The notes: generated by a model not told the origin, from the letters alone. 64,000 bases of DNA from Tritrichomonas musculus (GCA_039105265.1 JAPFFF010000007.1:3038001-3102000), one strand, 5' to 3'. Positions 28,237 to 38,070 are shown, counted from the stretch's first letter. Translations and numbers: made by a program.

Positions 28237-28664
28237 AAAAAATAAAACCAAAGCATCATCAAATATAATTTTATTCATCAAAAGACAGGAATTCACCCAT
28301 TTTAACTTTTCAATACATTATTCTCTTAACAATATTTATATACATAGTTATTTCATAAAATAAAGGATATAATGACATTTTAAAATCTTGATTTTTTTTT
28401 TTGAAAAATAACGGTTATATTCATAATTTTATATTCATTCAATAAAAGTGTTTTATCTCAATTTTTCATTGATATAAAGACTCTATAATTAAAAGATATA
28501 TTAAATAAAACCACCAGACATACTTTTTTAAATGATATTTATTGAAAATATTTTATGTTATAAGATATGAATATTTCTCTATTCTTTTTAATTTTTGAAT
28601 GGTAAAAAAAGCTCTCAATTTTTTATCGTCAAGACCAATTTTTAAATATAAAATTTTTTACCAA
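28237..28664. other. AT-rich spacer
   Basis: 3' region of the RRM-like gene and upstream region of uS10. No gene or repeat recognised. Confidence 0.4.
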
Positions 28665-28684
28665 AGCGGTTACTCTTGGCCTTT
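28665..28684 (+). promoter_or_regulatory. M3-like and M5-like core promoter boxes of uS10
   Basis: AGCGGTT (28665-28671) fits the T. vaginalis M3 motif as I recall it, and CCTTT (28680-28684) fits M5, which can replace the Inr at the transcription start. CCTTT ends 3 nt before the ATG at 28688. No TCAYW box is present here, which agrees with M5 being an alternative to Inr. Confidence 0.6.
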
Positions 28685-28687
28685 CTA

Positions 28688-29056
28688 ATGAGCAACGCTT
28701 ATCCAACTGGAGACGAGAAAAAAGAAGTTACTTCTAACGAACCACTCCAACGTATCCGCCTTACAATCACATCATCAAAACTCAACAATCTTCAGAAAGT
28801 TTGCACTAATTTAACACAAAAATTAAAGAAGGAACATCTTACAATTCGTGGCCCAGTTCCAATGCCACGCCGTAGATTAAGGATCACAACTCGTCGTGCA
28901 CCATGCGGTAACGGTACCGAAACATATGACCACTTTGAACTCCGTATTTACAAACGTGTTATTGATTTTCTTGGCTCATCTGCTGCAGTCAAGCAAGTCA
29001 CACAAATTGGTCTCGAACCAGATGTCCACGTTGAAGTGTCAATCATCTCAGAGTAA
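28688..29056 (+). CDS. 40S ribosomal protein S20 (uS10)
   Basis: A 122-residue protein of normal length starting at the ATG 3 nt after a CCTTT box; the frame is open four codons further up but lacks another ATG. Family segments: QRIRLTITSSKLNNLQKVC, IRGPVPMPRRRLRITTRRAPCGNGTET (the long rRNA-binding loop), DHFELRIYKRVIDF, and VHVEVSI at the end. uS10 sits in the head of the small subunit. Codon use favours C-ending codons, as in coronin, consistent with high expression. No intron. Confidence 0.98.
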   Translation: MSNAYPTGDEKKEVTSNEPLQRIRLTITSSKLNNLQKVCTNLTQKLKKEHLTIRGPVPMPRRRLRITTRRAPCGNGTETYDHFELRIYKRVIDFLGSSAAVKQVTQIGLEPDVHVEVSIISE

Positions 29057-29445
29057 ACATAATTGATTTTCACTTTCTATCTTCTCTAATTTTTATTTTA
29101 ATATATTTTCTGCTGAATTTAACAAAGCCCATATTATGAATCTTCCTTATGTTGCTTAATTTTTTAATTTTTTTTTTTGCATTTAACACATTAATCGAAA
29201 AAAAGGCCTGAAAATAAAATTTTTGGTAAAAATAGTATAACTTATGTGCAAAATGGCTTTATTAAACAATTATTTAATATTTGCGTATAATAAAAACAAA
29301 AGATTAATTAAATCAAGATTCTTGATTCAAGAAAAACCAAAAACAAAAATATTGTTTCAATCTTCCTTATTCTTACCTTTTAAAACACCCGTATAAAATA
29401 GAATTTAAGTCCTGAAAATATATGATTTCTGATTAGAGGATAGAA
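29057..29445. other. Convergent AT-rich spacer
   Basis: 3' flanks of uS10 and the repeat protein gene. Nothing recognised beyond T/A tracts. Confidence 0.4.
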
Positions 29446-31563
29446 TCATTCATTATCAATAGAGTATTTATTTGGTTGTGGTTGATAATTCTTAGATTCA
29501 ACGTGCCCTAAATTAAAAAGAGGCGAACTTTTAGGATTAGTAGATGGTTGAAGATCAGAAAACTTTCTTTCATCATCGATATTATTATCAATTTTATCAT
29601 CTTTTTGTTTATCGTTGAAATTTAAATTAAGAATAGGTGGATTTTTGGGACTTATGGTTGGACGAAGATCAGAAAAATCGTCATCGCCATCATCCATGAC
29701 ATTATTGTCATTTTTATCATCTTTTTGTTTATCGTTGAAATTTAAATTAAGAATAGATGAATTTTTGGGACTTATGGTTGGATGAAGATCAGAAAAATCG
29801 TCATCGCCATCATCCATGACATTATTGTCATTTTTATCATCTTTTTGTTTATCGTTGAAATTTAAATTAAGAATAGGTGAATTTTTGGGACTTATGGTTG
29901 GATGAAGATCAGAAAAATCGTCATCGCCATCATCCATGACATTATTGTCATTTTTATCATCTTTTTGTTTATCGTTGAAATTTAAATTAAGAATAGGTGA
30001 ATTTTTGGGACTTATGGTTGGATGAAGATCAGAAAAATCGTCATCGCCATCATCCATGACATTATTGTCATTTTTATCATCTTTTTGTTTATCGTTGAAA
30101 TTTAAATTAAGAATAGGTGAATTTTTGGGACTTATGGTTGGATGAAGATCAGAAAAATCGTCATCGCCATCATCCATGACATTATTGTCATTTTTATCAT
30201 CTTTTTGTTTATTATTATTTAAGTTAAGAATCGGCGAATTTTTAGGACTTATGGTTGGATGAAGATCAGAAAAATCGTCATCGTCATCATCTACAATATG
30301 ATTATCTTTTTTATTGATGCTGTTATTGGTATATAAATTTAAAAGAGGCGACTTTTTAGGACTTATAGATGGTTGAAGATCGGAAAATTCATTTTCTTCA
30401 TTATTTTTAGAATCATCTAGATTATTGCTATTAATTAATTTGTTACGAATAATAGAAGTTGGGCTGCTTATTTGAGGATTACTTGGATTTTGTTTAATAA
30501 ATTTAATTCGAACAGGACTTGGACTATTAAATGGTGGAAGATCATCAAAAATGAAATCTTCTTCTTCGTCGTCTGAATTTGAATTATTGCACTTATTAAG
30601 AATTTGCTTTGAATCATAATCATCTTTTTTGTTCGATTTTCCTTTTTTATTTTTTTCCTTACTTCTTTTGTATGTTGTGATAAAGCTATCAACGCCAAAA
30701 AGCTCACTTCCTGAATCGTCATCTTCAAATTCATTAAGCAGACTTGGATCTTTAGGAGGACTTTTGTTGCTATTTGAGATAATAATCAAAACTTGGCTTT
30801 GACCACCAACATTGAATAATTGAATACCAACCTTATCAAAATCTTGATTTAAGAAAGACTTGAGTGAATTATTATTTAAAATTGAGCCAACTATTTGATT
30901 ATTCTTATCCGACTTAACCGCAAAACGATAATATGCAGAATTGTAAGAATACTTCTCCCTAAACAGAGATTTAAAATCTTTTCGAGAATTACGATTATAT
31001 TTTGCGAATTCAGAAGCATAACTATCAGCTAATTTTTGGATTCCATTTTCATCATTGTCAATTTGTACGTTCGACTTTACAGATCCCTTTAGCTTCAGAA
31101 CTTCTAAAAATTTTTCAGGAGAAAATGTATCCGAACTTCGTGCACAATTTACGAAACAAACTACCAATCCAGTTTTACTGATAAATAAATAAATACCTAT
31201 TAAGTCTATATTTTGACTTGAAATATCATATAAAATGTTTTTGGACTTTAATTCGTTAAAAGTGTCGTTTATAATTTTATTTTGAATATCATTTTGGGAT
31301 TCATTGAGTTTAAATTGAAAACAACAAATATACTCATTGTATGTATCAGCTTCGAAAGTGGACAAATGACTGCGAACATTAGTTTTTGACTGATCCTTTT
31401 TTGCTAAGTAATTAAAAACATATTCTTTAGCAAGTTTATTTAATTGCGCATCAAAATGAATCCGATTTTGACTATTTGGTATATTTTCGATGATTTTATC
31501 GAAAAGTGAATTTCGTGGATCAAAGTGTATCTTAAATAATTTTTCGTAATCAATAACAATCAT
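29446..31563 (-). CDS. Acidic protein with 40-residue tandem repeats; N-terminal domain possibly CAP-like
   Basis: A 705-residue protein. The N-terminal ~270 residues contain two similar halves (LNKLAKEYVFNYLAKK... ending LIGIYLFISKTGLVVCFVN, and IQKLADSYASEFAKYN... ending GIQLFNVGGQSQVLIIISN). The order of a helix, central strands and a late I-G-I/V strand recalls CAP/SCP-type domains, but the catalytic-type His/Glu are not clear, so this is tentative. The rest is low complexity: Ser/Pro/Asp/Asn-rich with the motif FSDLHPTISPKNSPILNLN repeated. No signal peptide or membrane helix. The SPK/NSP sites look like possible proline-directed phosphorylation sites. A TCAAAAAGT box is about 35-43 nt upstream of the ATG, shared with the divergent gene at 31669. 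Confidence 0.6.
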   Translation of the reverse strand: MIVIDYEKLFKIHFDPRNSLFDKIIENIPNSQNRIHFDAQLNKLAKEYVFNYLAKKDQSKTNVRSHLSTFEADTYNEYICCFQFKLNESQNDIQNKIINDTFNELKSKNILYDISSQNIDLIGIYLFISKTGLVVCFVNCARSSDTFSPEKFLEVLKLKGSVKSNVQIDNDENGIQKLADSYASEFAKYNRNSRKDFKSLFREKYSYNSAYYRFAVKSDKNNQIVGSILNNNSLKSFLNQDFDKVGIQLFNVGGQSQVLIIISNSNKSPPKDPSLLNEFEDDDSGSELFGVDSFITTYKRSKEKNKKGKSNKKDDYDSKQILNKCNNSNSDDEEEDFIFDDLPPFNSPSPVRIKFIKQNPSNPQISSPTSIIRNKLINSNNLDDSKNNEENEFSDLQPSISPKKSPLLNLYTNNSINKKDNHIVDDDDDDFSDLHPTISPKNSPILNLNNNKQKDDKNDNNVMDDGDDDFSDLHPTISPKNSPILNLNFNDKQKDDKNDNNVMDDGDDDFSDLHPTISPKNSPILNLNFNDKQKDDKNDNNVMDDGDDDFSDLHPTISPKNSPILNLNFNDKQKDDKNDNNVMDDGDDDFSDLHPTISPKNSSILNLNFNDKQKDDKNDNNVMDDGDDDFSDLRPTISPKNPPILNLNFNDKQKDDKIDNNIDDERKFSDLQPSTNPKSSPLFNLGHVESKNYQPQPNKYSIDNE
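29641..30300 (-). repeat. 120-bp in-frame tandem repeat array
   Basis: The unit beginning at 29701, 29821, 29941, 30061 and 30181 repeats with an exact 120-bp period and near-perfect identity (only a few base changes per copy). It encodes the 40-residue unit of the repeat protein, with more diverged units on both sides. The sequence homogeneity implies recent expansion or gene conversion and probable length polymorphism. Confidence 0.95.
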
Positions 31564-31597
31564 TATATCGAAAAAAAAGAAATTAACTGATTTTTAC

Positions 31598-31606
31598 TCA
31601 AAAAGT
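31598..31606. promoter_or_regulatory. TCAAAAAGT motif in a divergent promoter
   Basis: The 9-mer lies between the divergent genes starting at 31563 (minus) and 31669 (plus), a 105-bp spacer. Like other copies listed under the findings it is close to start codons; its function is unknown. Confidence 0.4.
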
Positions 31607-31650
31607 TTTAATTTCAAACGATTATTTTTATTTTATTTTTCACAATTTTG

Positions 31651-31655
31651 TCATA
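31651..31655 (+). promoter_or_regulatory. Initiator (Inr) box candidate
   Basis: TCATA with the putative +1 A at 31653, 16 nt before the ATG at 31669. Confidence 0.5.
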
Positions 31656-31668
31656 GAAATTTTTATAT

Positions 31669-33750
31669 ATGGAAATAACAGACCTTGAAGACAAATACGA
31701 TATTTTGAAAGTCCATGCTCCTTTTGATCCAAAAGCTATAAGATCTGGAATTACATCATATTTCTCTTCAAATTTATATGATTATTCAATATACAGTTAT
31801 TTTTACAACATAAATATGTTCTTAATTAAAAATCCACAAAAAAAATCTGATGTCATTGTTCCATTTAAAGATAAAAATCTTTCTCATATACTTCAAGATA
31901 AAAATATTTGTGAATGTTTTTATCAAAATAATGATATTACAAAACATATAAATAGCGTACTATCACAACCTGAAAATATAATTTTTTCTAAATATTTTAT
32001 TGAAGTAACGTTTCCAACTATTTATGGTCATTTCATTTCGGATGATTTATGCGAAAAAGGATTTGTTTTCCTCGAGGGTTTTTATGAACTTGCAATAACA
32101 TCAGAAAATTATTCCCTCTATATTGGCCTTTTATCCAAATTTATTAGAAGTGACATGAACTTTCAATTTTGCATGTTTGATTCCTTTAACTCATTATATT
32201 CAATTGATGCAAAAAATACTCATGGTCAATATATCATATGTTTAGACAAATCTGCTTGTTATTCGTTTTCTTTATTAAATTCAAAAAGAACCTCGGCGCT
32301 TAAAAAATTACTAGATAAAGAAGAGATATTGAAAGAAGTTGTGATAGATATAATTAAAAAGGTAATTATTACTTGGAAATATGATTCTTTCAACATGTGC
32401 TATGAAGATGTAAATTATTCTTATACAACTACAAAAGAATATAATGAAATAGCTTGTAAAGTTGTTGAAGTTATAAAAAATACTAGCGATGACCAATACC
32501 AAACGAATGAAATAGGTTTACTATTTCCAGAAAAAAAAATATTACCCATAGTTCTTACGTACATTGACTTAATAATAATTGATAAGATTTTTAATGAAGC
32601 TGAAATAGACCCAATTTATTACCAAAACCAAGCTCACTTTGATTTTAACATAAATCAAGCTTTTGCTTTTGCTGTACATTACAGAGCATTTTTTCATAAC
32701 GATAATCCATTCAAATATGGACTTGGCGCTGAAAAAGCTTTTATGACACCCAAAAGGATTAATTACTTTACAATTCGAGAAAAATGCATTTCAAATGGCC
32801 AAGACCCAATTGAACAACAAAAAATAATAAAAGATAAAATGATTACAGATATAAAAAGCAATAAAAATTGGGCATCTTCAAGAATAGCTAATGAAATTGA
32901 CCAAGTTAACAGTAATTACAAATTTGCTTTAAGCCTTGAAATAAAAATTTGTCAACAAAACGAACAATTTCAGGAAAAACTAAATGCATATTCGAACAGA
33001 GTTTTTAAAAGTTATTTTTTGGGAATTAATCGTTATATGAGCCAAATTATACATAAAATATGCCTAAATTTATCACAAAATATCACTATCACTAATAATA
33101 ATAATAATAATAGTGATGAATTTAAAGAACCAGTTTTAGAAATAATTTCCAAAGAATTAAAAAGATTTTTTGAATCAGTTTCACCCATAAACAATAACCA
33201 GGTTATCGATGAATTGGTTAAAAGCACAAAAGAACGCAATAATTATAAAACTGAAGAATTTTTCCTTTTTATTCAAAAAGAGTTTTACAAAAAATTAAAT
33301 TTAAAAGATATTATCCCTCTTGATAACTTGACAGAAAATAGTCCCTTGATGAATATCTTAACAGAATTGAGGCAATCTTTGTTTTTTACTCTTGAAGGAA
33401 AATTCAATTACATAGATAAATCAGATTATTCTGACCTAAGAAACATGAAGAATGTTAATGATGCTGAGCTACCAAATATTAACTTTATTAAATTGATGAT
33501 CGATAATGCATCTGTAAATCATAACGATGCATTACCTCATATTTTCACTTTTATTGAAATTTTTAATTTAATCAAAAATTATTCCAAAGACTTTAAATCA
33601 TTTATAATTGAATATTTCTCTGAAATAAATAAATCAGGGCATGAAAAGGCGGTAATATTTATGAATCATCTATCGAAATCAAAAGCTTATTATCAAAAGA
33701 TTTATGATCAAATACCAAGCAATTTTACTGATGTTTTTAATCATATGTAA
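31669..33750 (+). CDS. Large helical protein, family not recognised
   Basis: A 693-residue protein with a normal ATG, an Inr candidate 16 nt upstream, and an intact frame. It is Asn/Lys/Phe/Tyr-rich and predicted mainly helical, without signal peptide, membrane helix or known motif. Segments such as FPTIYGHFISDDLCEKGF, IDLIIIDKIFNEAEIDP and AFAVHYRAFFHNDNPFKYG read like a globular, conserved fold rather than low complexity; a short NNNNNN tract (near 475) interrupts it. The arrangement of helices with R-x-x-A and N-x-x-F spacing vaguely recalls RasGAP/IQGAP-like domains, but I would not annotate that. Probably a trichomonad lineage-specific family. Confidence 0.75.
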   Translation: MEITDLEDKYDILKVHAPFDPKAIRSGITSYFSSNLYDYSIYSYFYNINMFLIKNPQKKSDVIVPFKDKNLSHILQDKNICECFYQNNDITKHINSVLSQPENIIFSKYFIEVTFPTIYGHFISDDLCEKGFVFLEGFYELAITSENYSLYIGLLSKFIRSDMNFQFCMFDSFNSLYSIDAKNTHGQYIICLDKSACYSFSLLNSKRTSALKKLLDKEEILKEVVIDIIKKVIITWKYDSFNMCYEDVNYSYTTTKEYNEIACKVVEVIKNTSDDQYQTNEIGLLFPEKKILPIVLTYIDLIIIDKIFNEAEIDPIYYQNQAHFDFNINQAFAFAVHYRAFFHNDNPFKYGLGAEKAFMTPKRINYFTIREKCISNGQDPIEQQKIIKDKMITDIKSNKNWASSRIANEIDQVNSNYKFALSLEIKICQQNEQFQEKLNAYSNRVFKSYFLGINRYMSQIIHKICLNLSQNITITNNNNNNSDEFKEPVLEIISKELKRFFESVSPINNNQVIDELVKSTKERNNYKTEEFFLFIQKEFYKKLNLKDIIPLDNLTENSPLMNILTELRQSLFFTLEGKFNYIDKSDYSDLRNMKNVNDAELPNINFIKLMIDNASVNHNDALPHIFTFIEIFNLIKNYSKDFKSFIIEYFSEINKSGHEKAVIFMNHLSKSKAYYQKIYDQIPSNFTDVFNHM

Positions 33751-33833
33751 TAAACATATTACAACTATTTTATCAATATTTTTTTTTTTTTTTAAAATCC
33801 ACTTTTTGAATAGTAGTTGAATTAATAGATTTC

Positions 33834-34619
33834 ATGGAAAAGAATTATGATGCAAATTTAGAATCTTCACAAATATTTTCAGACTTACTTAAAGGCGCTT
33901 ATAAATTAGAGCAGTACAGAGAGAAAGTTAGTCAAATTTCAGACGTAAAAGACGAAGAATCATTAAAAACGTTATCAAAACTCGTTGAATCATCAACAGA
34001 TGTTCTCAGATTTCAAAAAAGTCAAATTAAGTGTGTTATTGATCATTTGGTTTCAATTATTGAAGAAAGAAGTTTAAATAATCCAATCGATAACATTGTA
34101 ATTCCAACAAGAGAAGAATTAAAAAAAAAATTTGCAGAATTTATTGAACTAAAACTTCCCCAAGTAACAGGTCCTTATCCACCTTTATGCGGCGCACTTC
34201 GATGGCCGCCAGATAAGATTGTTCCTAATAATTCATATGTATGCGTTCCTTATGGTGATCAATATATCCTTGCAATTATTTTATGTTTTGATCCAGAAAC
34301 TTACTCTTATAAAGTTACGGATGCAGAACCTGATACAGCTGTTGATTCAGACGTTGAAATCTTTGATGTATCTGCAGATAAAGTTATTCCACTACCAACG
34401 TCATTACCTGTACGAAGAAATAAACGTGTCACTTTCCCTCATAAAGCCAAAGTTCTTGCATTATGGAAAGATGAAATCGGTTGGACATCTGTCTTTTATC
34501 CTGCTGTTGTAATTGGTCAACCAAACAATAATTCAAACTACAATCTCAAATTCGATGGCGATTACCCAATTACAGCGGTTATTCCTGAAAGATTTGTAGT
34601 TGAAGCTCCTAGTGATTAA
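33834..34619 (+). CDS. SGF29, SAGA-complex double-tudor subunit
   Basis: A 261-residue protein. Residues about 1-110 are a charged helical N-terminus that in other eukaryotes binds the SAGA HAT module. The C-terminal half is the SGF29 tandem tudor: PLCGALRWPPDKIVPNNSYV..., YILAIILCFDPETYSYKVTDAEPD, the conserved VIPLPTSLP linker, KAKVLALWKDEIGWTSVFYPAVVIG, YNLKFDGDY and PERFVV. SGF29 reads H3K4me2/3 and recruits SAGA/ADA acetyltransferase to promoters. The H3 in this window keeps A1-R2-T3-K4, the recognised residues. ACTTTTTGA (33801-33809) is 25 nt upstream of the ATG. Confidence 0.92.
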   Translation: MEKNYDANLESSQIFSDLLKGAYKLEQYREKVSQISDVKDEESLKTLSKLVESSTDVLRFQKSQIKCVIDHLVSIIEERSLNNPIDNIVIPTREELKKKFAEFIELKLPQVTGPYPPLCGALRWPPDKIVPNNSYVCVPYGDQYILAIILCFDPETYSYKVTDAEPDTAVDSDVEIFDVSADKVIPLPTSLPVRRNKRVTFPHKAKVLALWKDEIGWTSVFYPAVVIGQPNNNSNYNLKFDGDYPITAVIPERFVVEAPSD

Positions 34620-34824
34620 ATTATGTACAGTAGAAGAATAACTCAACGGCTGAAAGTCAGCAACATTTTTTAAATTATGACATTATATGTTTTATTTTGT
34701 AATAAAGAATATTGATACTTGGATTATTAATGTTTTTCTTTAATTGGATGAATTAACATATTTTTATTATTACCAAAATGATTGTAAATTTTATTAAAAT
34801 AACAACCAGTTCTAAATAGACAAT

Positions 34825-35592
34825 TTAATATCTTGAGCCACTAGTTGATAATCTAGATGTCCTTGATCGAGAAACTGAATTTGACCGTCTGGTAGAAGAA
34901 GCCTTTGAAATCATTCTACTTTCAAGCGGTTTCATTGTGGCTTTAATTTCCTTAACTTTCATCCTATTGTCAATTATATTCTTATGCTTTGAATATTTCT
35001 GATTTATTTCTTCTTTGGCTGTTTCTTGCTTTTCTTCCAATAATTTTAATTCACGAGCTTGCTTTTCTTTTAACTTTCTTTCTGCTCTCATAAATAATAT
35101 ATTACATTCGTTTCTTCTTTGTTCATTAACTCTTCTTTGAATTTCCATCGCTTCTTGATATACCATCTTTGCTTGTGAATAATTATGGACTTTTCCAAAA
35201 ATCTTTGATTGTTGTAATAATTTTTCAACTTCAGGAATTGGCCGAGACGTTTCTCGCTCAAGTGCCATTGTGTGCTCTAGCGACAAATCAGTAAGTTGTT
35301 GTGTATGCCTAGCTTGAAGTTCTTTGTAGCGGAAATGGTATTTCTTTTGCAATTCAACAAGTTTTCCCATCAAAGTTGCATCTGTACGTTCAGATTCACC
35401 ATGTAACTTTTCTCTTTGCTCATCTAAGTCGAGTTCTGTTGAACCAGCTTGATTGCTTTCAAATTCACGGGATATCTCAGTTCTTAATCTTTGAATTTGA
35501 CGAGAAATTAGTTCTGCGCGATCGAAGTCATAATTATCTACAGCGTTTTTGTGTTCTCTTCGAAGAACTTCAATCTGAGCAGATTTATCCAT
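34825..35592 (-). CDS. Coiled-coil protein with UVR-like N-terminal motif
   Basis: A 255-residue protein. The N-terminus (LRREHKNAVDNYDFDRAELI, about 9-28) matches the UVR-type helical hairpin pattern (A...D(F/Y)..A..I...I..L). The middle is strongly helical and charged with heptads (KYHFRYKELQARHTQQL, RAERKLKEKQARELKLLEEK). The C-terminus is basic, Ser/Arg-rich (TRRSNSVSRSRTSRLSTSGS), resembling SR-like or microtubule-associated tails. Similar modular coiled-coil proteins occur in cilia and centrosomes, so a cytoskeletal role is plausible but not shown. TCAAAAAGT (35632-35640) lies 40 nt upstream of the ATG. Confidence 0.75.
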   Translation of the reverse strand: MDKSAQIEVLRREHKNAVDNYDFDRAELISRQIQRLRTEISREFESNQAGSTELDLDEQREKLHGESERTDATLMGKLVELQKKYHFRYKELQARHTQQLTDLSLEHTMALERETSRPIPEVEKLLQQSKIFGKVHNYSQAKMVYQEAMEIQRRVNEQRRNECNILFMRAERKLKEKQARELKLLEEKQETAKEEINQKYSKHKNIIDNRMKVKEIKATMKPLESRMISKASSTRRSNSVSRSRTSRLSTSGSRY

Positions 35593-35640
35593 AAATATAT
35601 AAAATCTTTTAATAAACGCAAACGGACAATATCAAAAAGT

Positions 35641-36123
35641 TTGCAATTGAAATTTCTTAATATCAAACGTTAAAAAAACATTGAATTTCAATTTGATTCA
35701 TTGAATTTCATTCAATATATTGAAGCTTGATATTTTCCTTCAAAAATGATGAAAATTAAAACTCTTAAGGGTTATTTTTAATTATAATTATCATATATTA
35801 TATTACATTATATACAACACAAAGTTTTCAATTCTCAATAGGTTAAACAACAAAGTTTTCAACTCTATTAATTAAATTCATTTTGATGTATACGTCAAAT
35901 AAATAGTAAAGTGTTGACGACAAAATGCACATTTTGCATCATCAAACAAGTCGTCTATTTGTTGGGTGGATGCCTTAAAAGGTTTAAATGCTAGAAACCT
36001 TTCACTTTTCCACTCATTTAATGAAAAAAGTGACATTAAAAGCAAAAAATTTTTATTTATCAAAACAATCAATAATTTAGGAGTAATAAATAAATAAAAA
36101 ATGATTCTTCTGACAGTTTATTC
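35641..36123. other. AT-rich spacer
   Basis: Contains a 52-codon minus-strand frame ending at 35878 (LFDDAKCAFCRQHFTIYL) that I consider too short and unsupported to call. Direct repeats of TTGAATTTCA near 35680-35712. No gene recognised. Confidence 0.4.
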
Positions 36124-37923
36124 TTAGTTATTTATGCGCATTTGAAGAACTTCATCAATTAATTCAGTCTGTCTCTCTTTTACATCTTTCAATTCCTTTG
36201 ACATTGCTCTAAGTAATTCAACTACATTTATTTCAGATTCTGGAGGTAAAATTTCGGAATAATTTAAAAAAACATTAACATCATAATTTGGGTCATAGAC
36301 AGGCAAAGTCATATTAAATTCAAATTCTTTGTATCGCGCAAATGTTCCGTTTGCCCAGAAAATAAACGATTTGAAAATGTAAGTTAGAAAGATTGTGGAA
36401 ATCATTATGAGGAAAGCAACAAAAAAAGTTGAAAGGTCGTAACGAGAAAAAGTATCTTTGACAGATTGTGGAATTAATTCTTTAATTTTCTTTTGATCAA
36501 ACGAAAAATGAATATTGGATTTTTGTTGCGGATTTGTGTTTCGTTGTTGATCCAAATCAGGATTTACTTCTCTTTCTTTTATTTCATCAATTTCATTCTT
36601 TGGGGATGAAATACGCTTAGGAGATCGGAGATTCTTAATGCCCTTTATAACATTATTTTCCTTATTCTCTTGATTTTCTTTGACAATATCATTTGTTTCA
36701 TTTTTACTATTTTGATCAATTGATTCAATTGGATTAGATTTTTTTTCATTGTTTTCATTATTTCGTTTATTTTCTTTATGGTCATTATTTTCATTGTCTT
36801 CATTAATTAATTTGATCTCTTTATGATAAATAATTGCTTCATTTTCATTGCTTTCATTAATTGCTTTGTTTTCATTTTGCGCAGTGTTTATTTCGTTTTC
36901 GTTGTTATCATTATTTACTACTTCATTATGATCATTATTTGATTCATTCTCATTGCTTACATTTTTTGCTTCGTTATCGTTATTTTCATTATGTAATCCA
37001 GCATCATTGTTTTCATTATTGGCTTCAATATTGTTGTTTTCATTATTGGCTTCATTGCCGTCGTTTTCATTAATGATTTCATTTTCATCAACTATTTGGT
37101 TTTCAGGACTTTCTTCATTTGCTTCATTATTTATATCTAGTTCATTATTTTCATTAAATTCATTATTCGATTTATATGTATCATTTAATACATCACTATT
37201 TATTTCATTAAAAGCATTTTCATCTTTTATGCTATTTTCTTCATCTACAGAACATTTTTCAGATTCGTTTCCAATACTTTTATCTTCATCTTTATCATCT
37301 TCTTTAACCAAGCTGATATCTCTCTCCTCTATTTTATGTTTAGGTGATTCTAACCGGTGAAAACTGTTTTCTGATTCTTCATGACTATTCATAATATGCT
37401 CCGATGATTGTTCGTCGGAGTTTATCTCTGGCTCTTTTTCAGGAGGTTTTTCGTCAATTTGGTTATCGTTGATTTGCCTGAAAAAAAGTAAATAATTAGG
37501 GTTGCTGATTTCAGGAAGAGATGCCAAATATCGAGAGGTCAGATATGCACGCTGATTATGCACCTTTTCACGATATTCGGAAAGACGATTTTGATGAATT
37601 ACTGAAATAACAAGGTCATTGATATGCTGCCATTTAAGACGTATCTCTCTACGTCTTAGCAAACCTTCCTTCCATCTTTGTAGTGAAAGTTTCAATATGT
37701 GTTGGCTTGATGCTGTATGAGCTTTTGCAGCATATAAAAATGTAATAACTGTTTGGATAGATTGAGTACGAACCATATTTCGAATAACTCTTAACCATTT
37801 TTTTCGTTGTTTTCCATGTTCATCTTTTGGGCGATTTTTCCCACTCATTTCTTCTAATTTTTTGGTAAAAATGCTAAAATTAAGCTGTGATAAATGCGTG
37901 ATAACATCATCAGATTCACTCAT
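36124..37923 (-). CDS. Single-pass membrane protein with long Asn/Glu-rich region
   Basis: A 599-residue protein. The N-terminal ~150 residues are basic and helical (KQRKKWLRVIRNMVRTQS, LLRRREIRLKWQHINDL). Residues about 160-460 are low complexity, dominated by repeats like NENNEANNENN and EESEN. One clear transmembrane helix follows (FFVAFLIMISTIFLTYIF, about 491-508), then a ~90-residue part with N-glycosylation-type sequons (NGT, NMT, NYS) and a final coiled coil (LLRAMSKELKDVKERQTEL). No signal peptide, so type II or internal-anchor topology is likely, with the short C-terminal part in a lumen. The layout resembles nuclear-envelope or ER proteins such as SUN-like bridges, but there is no SUN domain. 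Function unknown. Confidence 0.75.
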   Translation of the reverse strand: MSESDDVITHLSQLNFSIFTKKLEEMSGKNRPKDEHGKQRKKWLRVIRNMVRTQSIQTVITFLYAAKAHTASSQHILKLSLQRWKEGLLRRREIRLKWQHINDLVISVIHQNRLSEYREKVHNQRAYLTSRYLASLPEISNPNYLLFFRQINDNQIDEKPPEKEPEINSDEQSSEHIMNSHEESENSFHRLESPKHKIEERDISLVKEDDKDEDKSIGNESEKCSVDEENSIKDENAFNEINSDVLNDTYKSNNEFNENNELDINNEANEESPENQIVDENEIINENDGNEANNENNNIEANNENNDAGLHNENNDNEAKNVSNENESNNDHNEVVNNDNNENEINTAQNENKAINESNENEAIIYHKEIKLINEDNENNDHKENKRNNENNEKKSNPIESIDQNSKNETNDIVKENQENKENNVIKGIKNLRSPKRISSPKNEIDEIKEREVNPDLDQQRNTNPQQKSNIHFSFDQKKIKELIPQSVKDTFSRYDLSTFFVAFLIMISTIFLTYIFKSFIFWANGTFARYKEFEFNMTLPVYDPNYDVNVFLNYSEILPPESEINVVELLRAMSKELKDVKERQTELIDEVLQMRINN

Positions 37924-38070
37924 TTATGCGAAGGATAGAATATAATTTATATGAATATGTCCGTTAAATATGTTATATGAAATAAATATAACCACATTAT
38001 TATGAAAAATGAATGAATGCTAATTCAAAAAATTCAATAGTATTCCATACGTTTAATAAATATCAAAATC

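Noticed and set aside
31669-33750. RasGAP/IQGAP-like assignment of the 693-residue protein
   Set aside because: No arginine finger or FLR motif could be identified, and the similarity was only general helical character.
35878-36033. 52-codon minus-strand frame ending LFDDAKCAFCRQHFTIYL
   Set aside because: Short, with no promoter or family evidence; could be a remnant, but I cannot support a gene.
36861-37360. Plus-strand frames opposite the Asn/Glu-rich membrane protein
   Set aside because: Antisense of a low-complexity region; Phe/His/Leu/Ser composition is an artefact.
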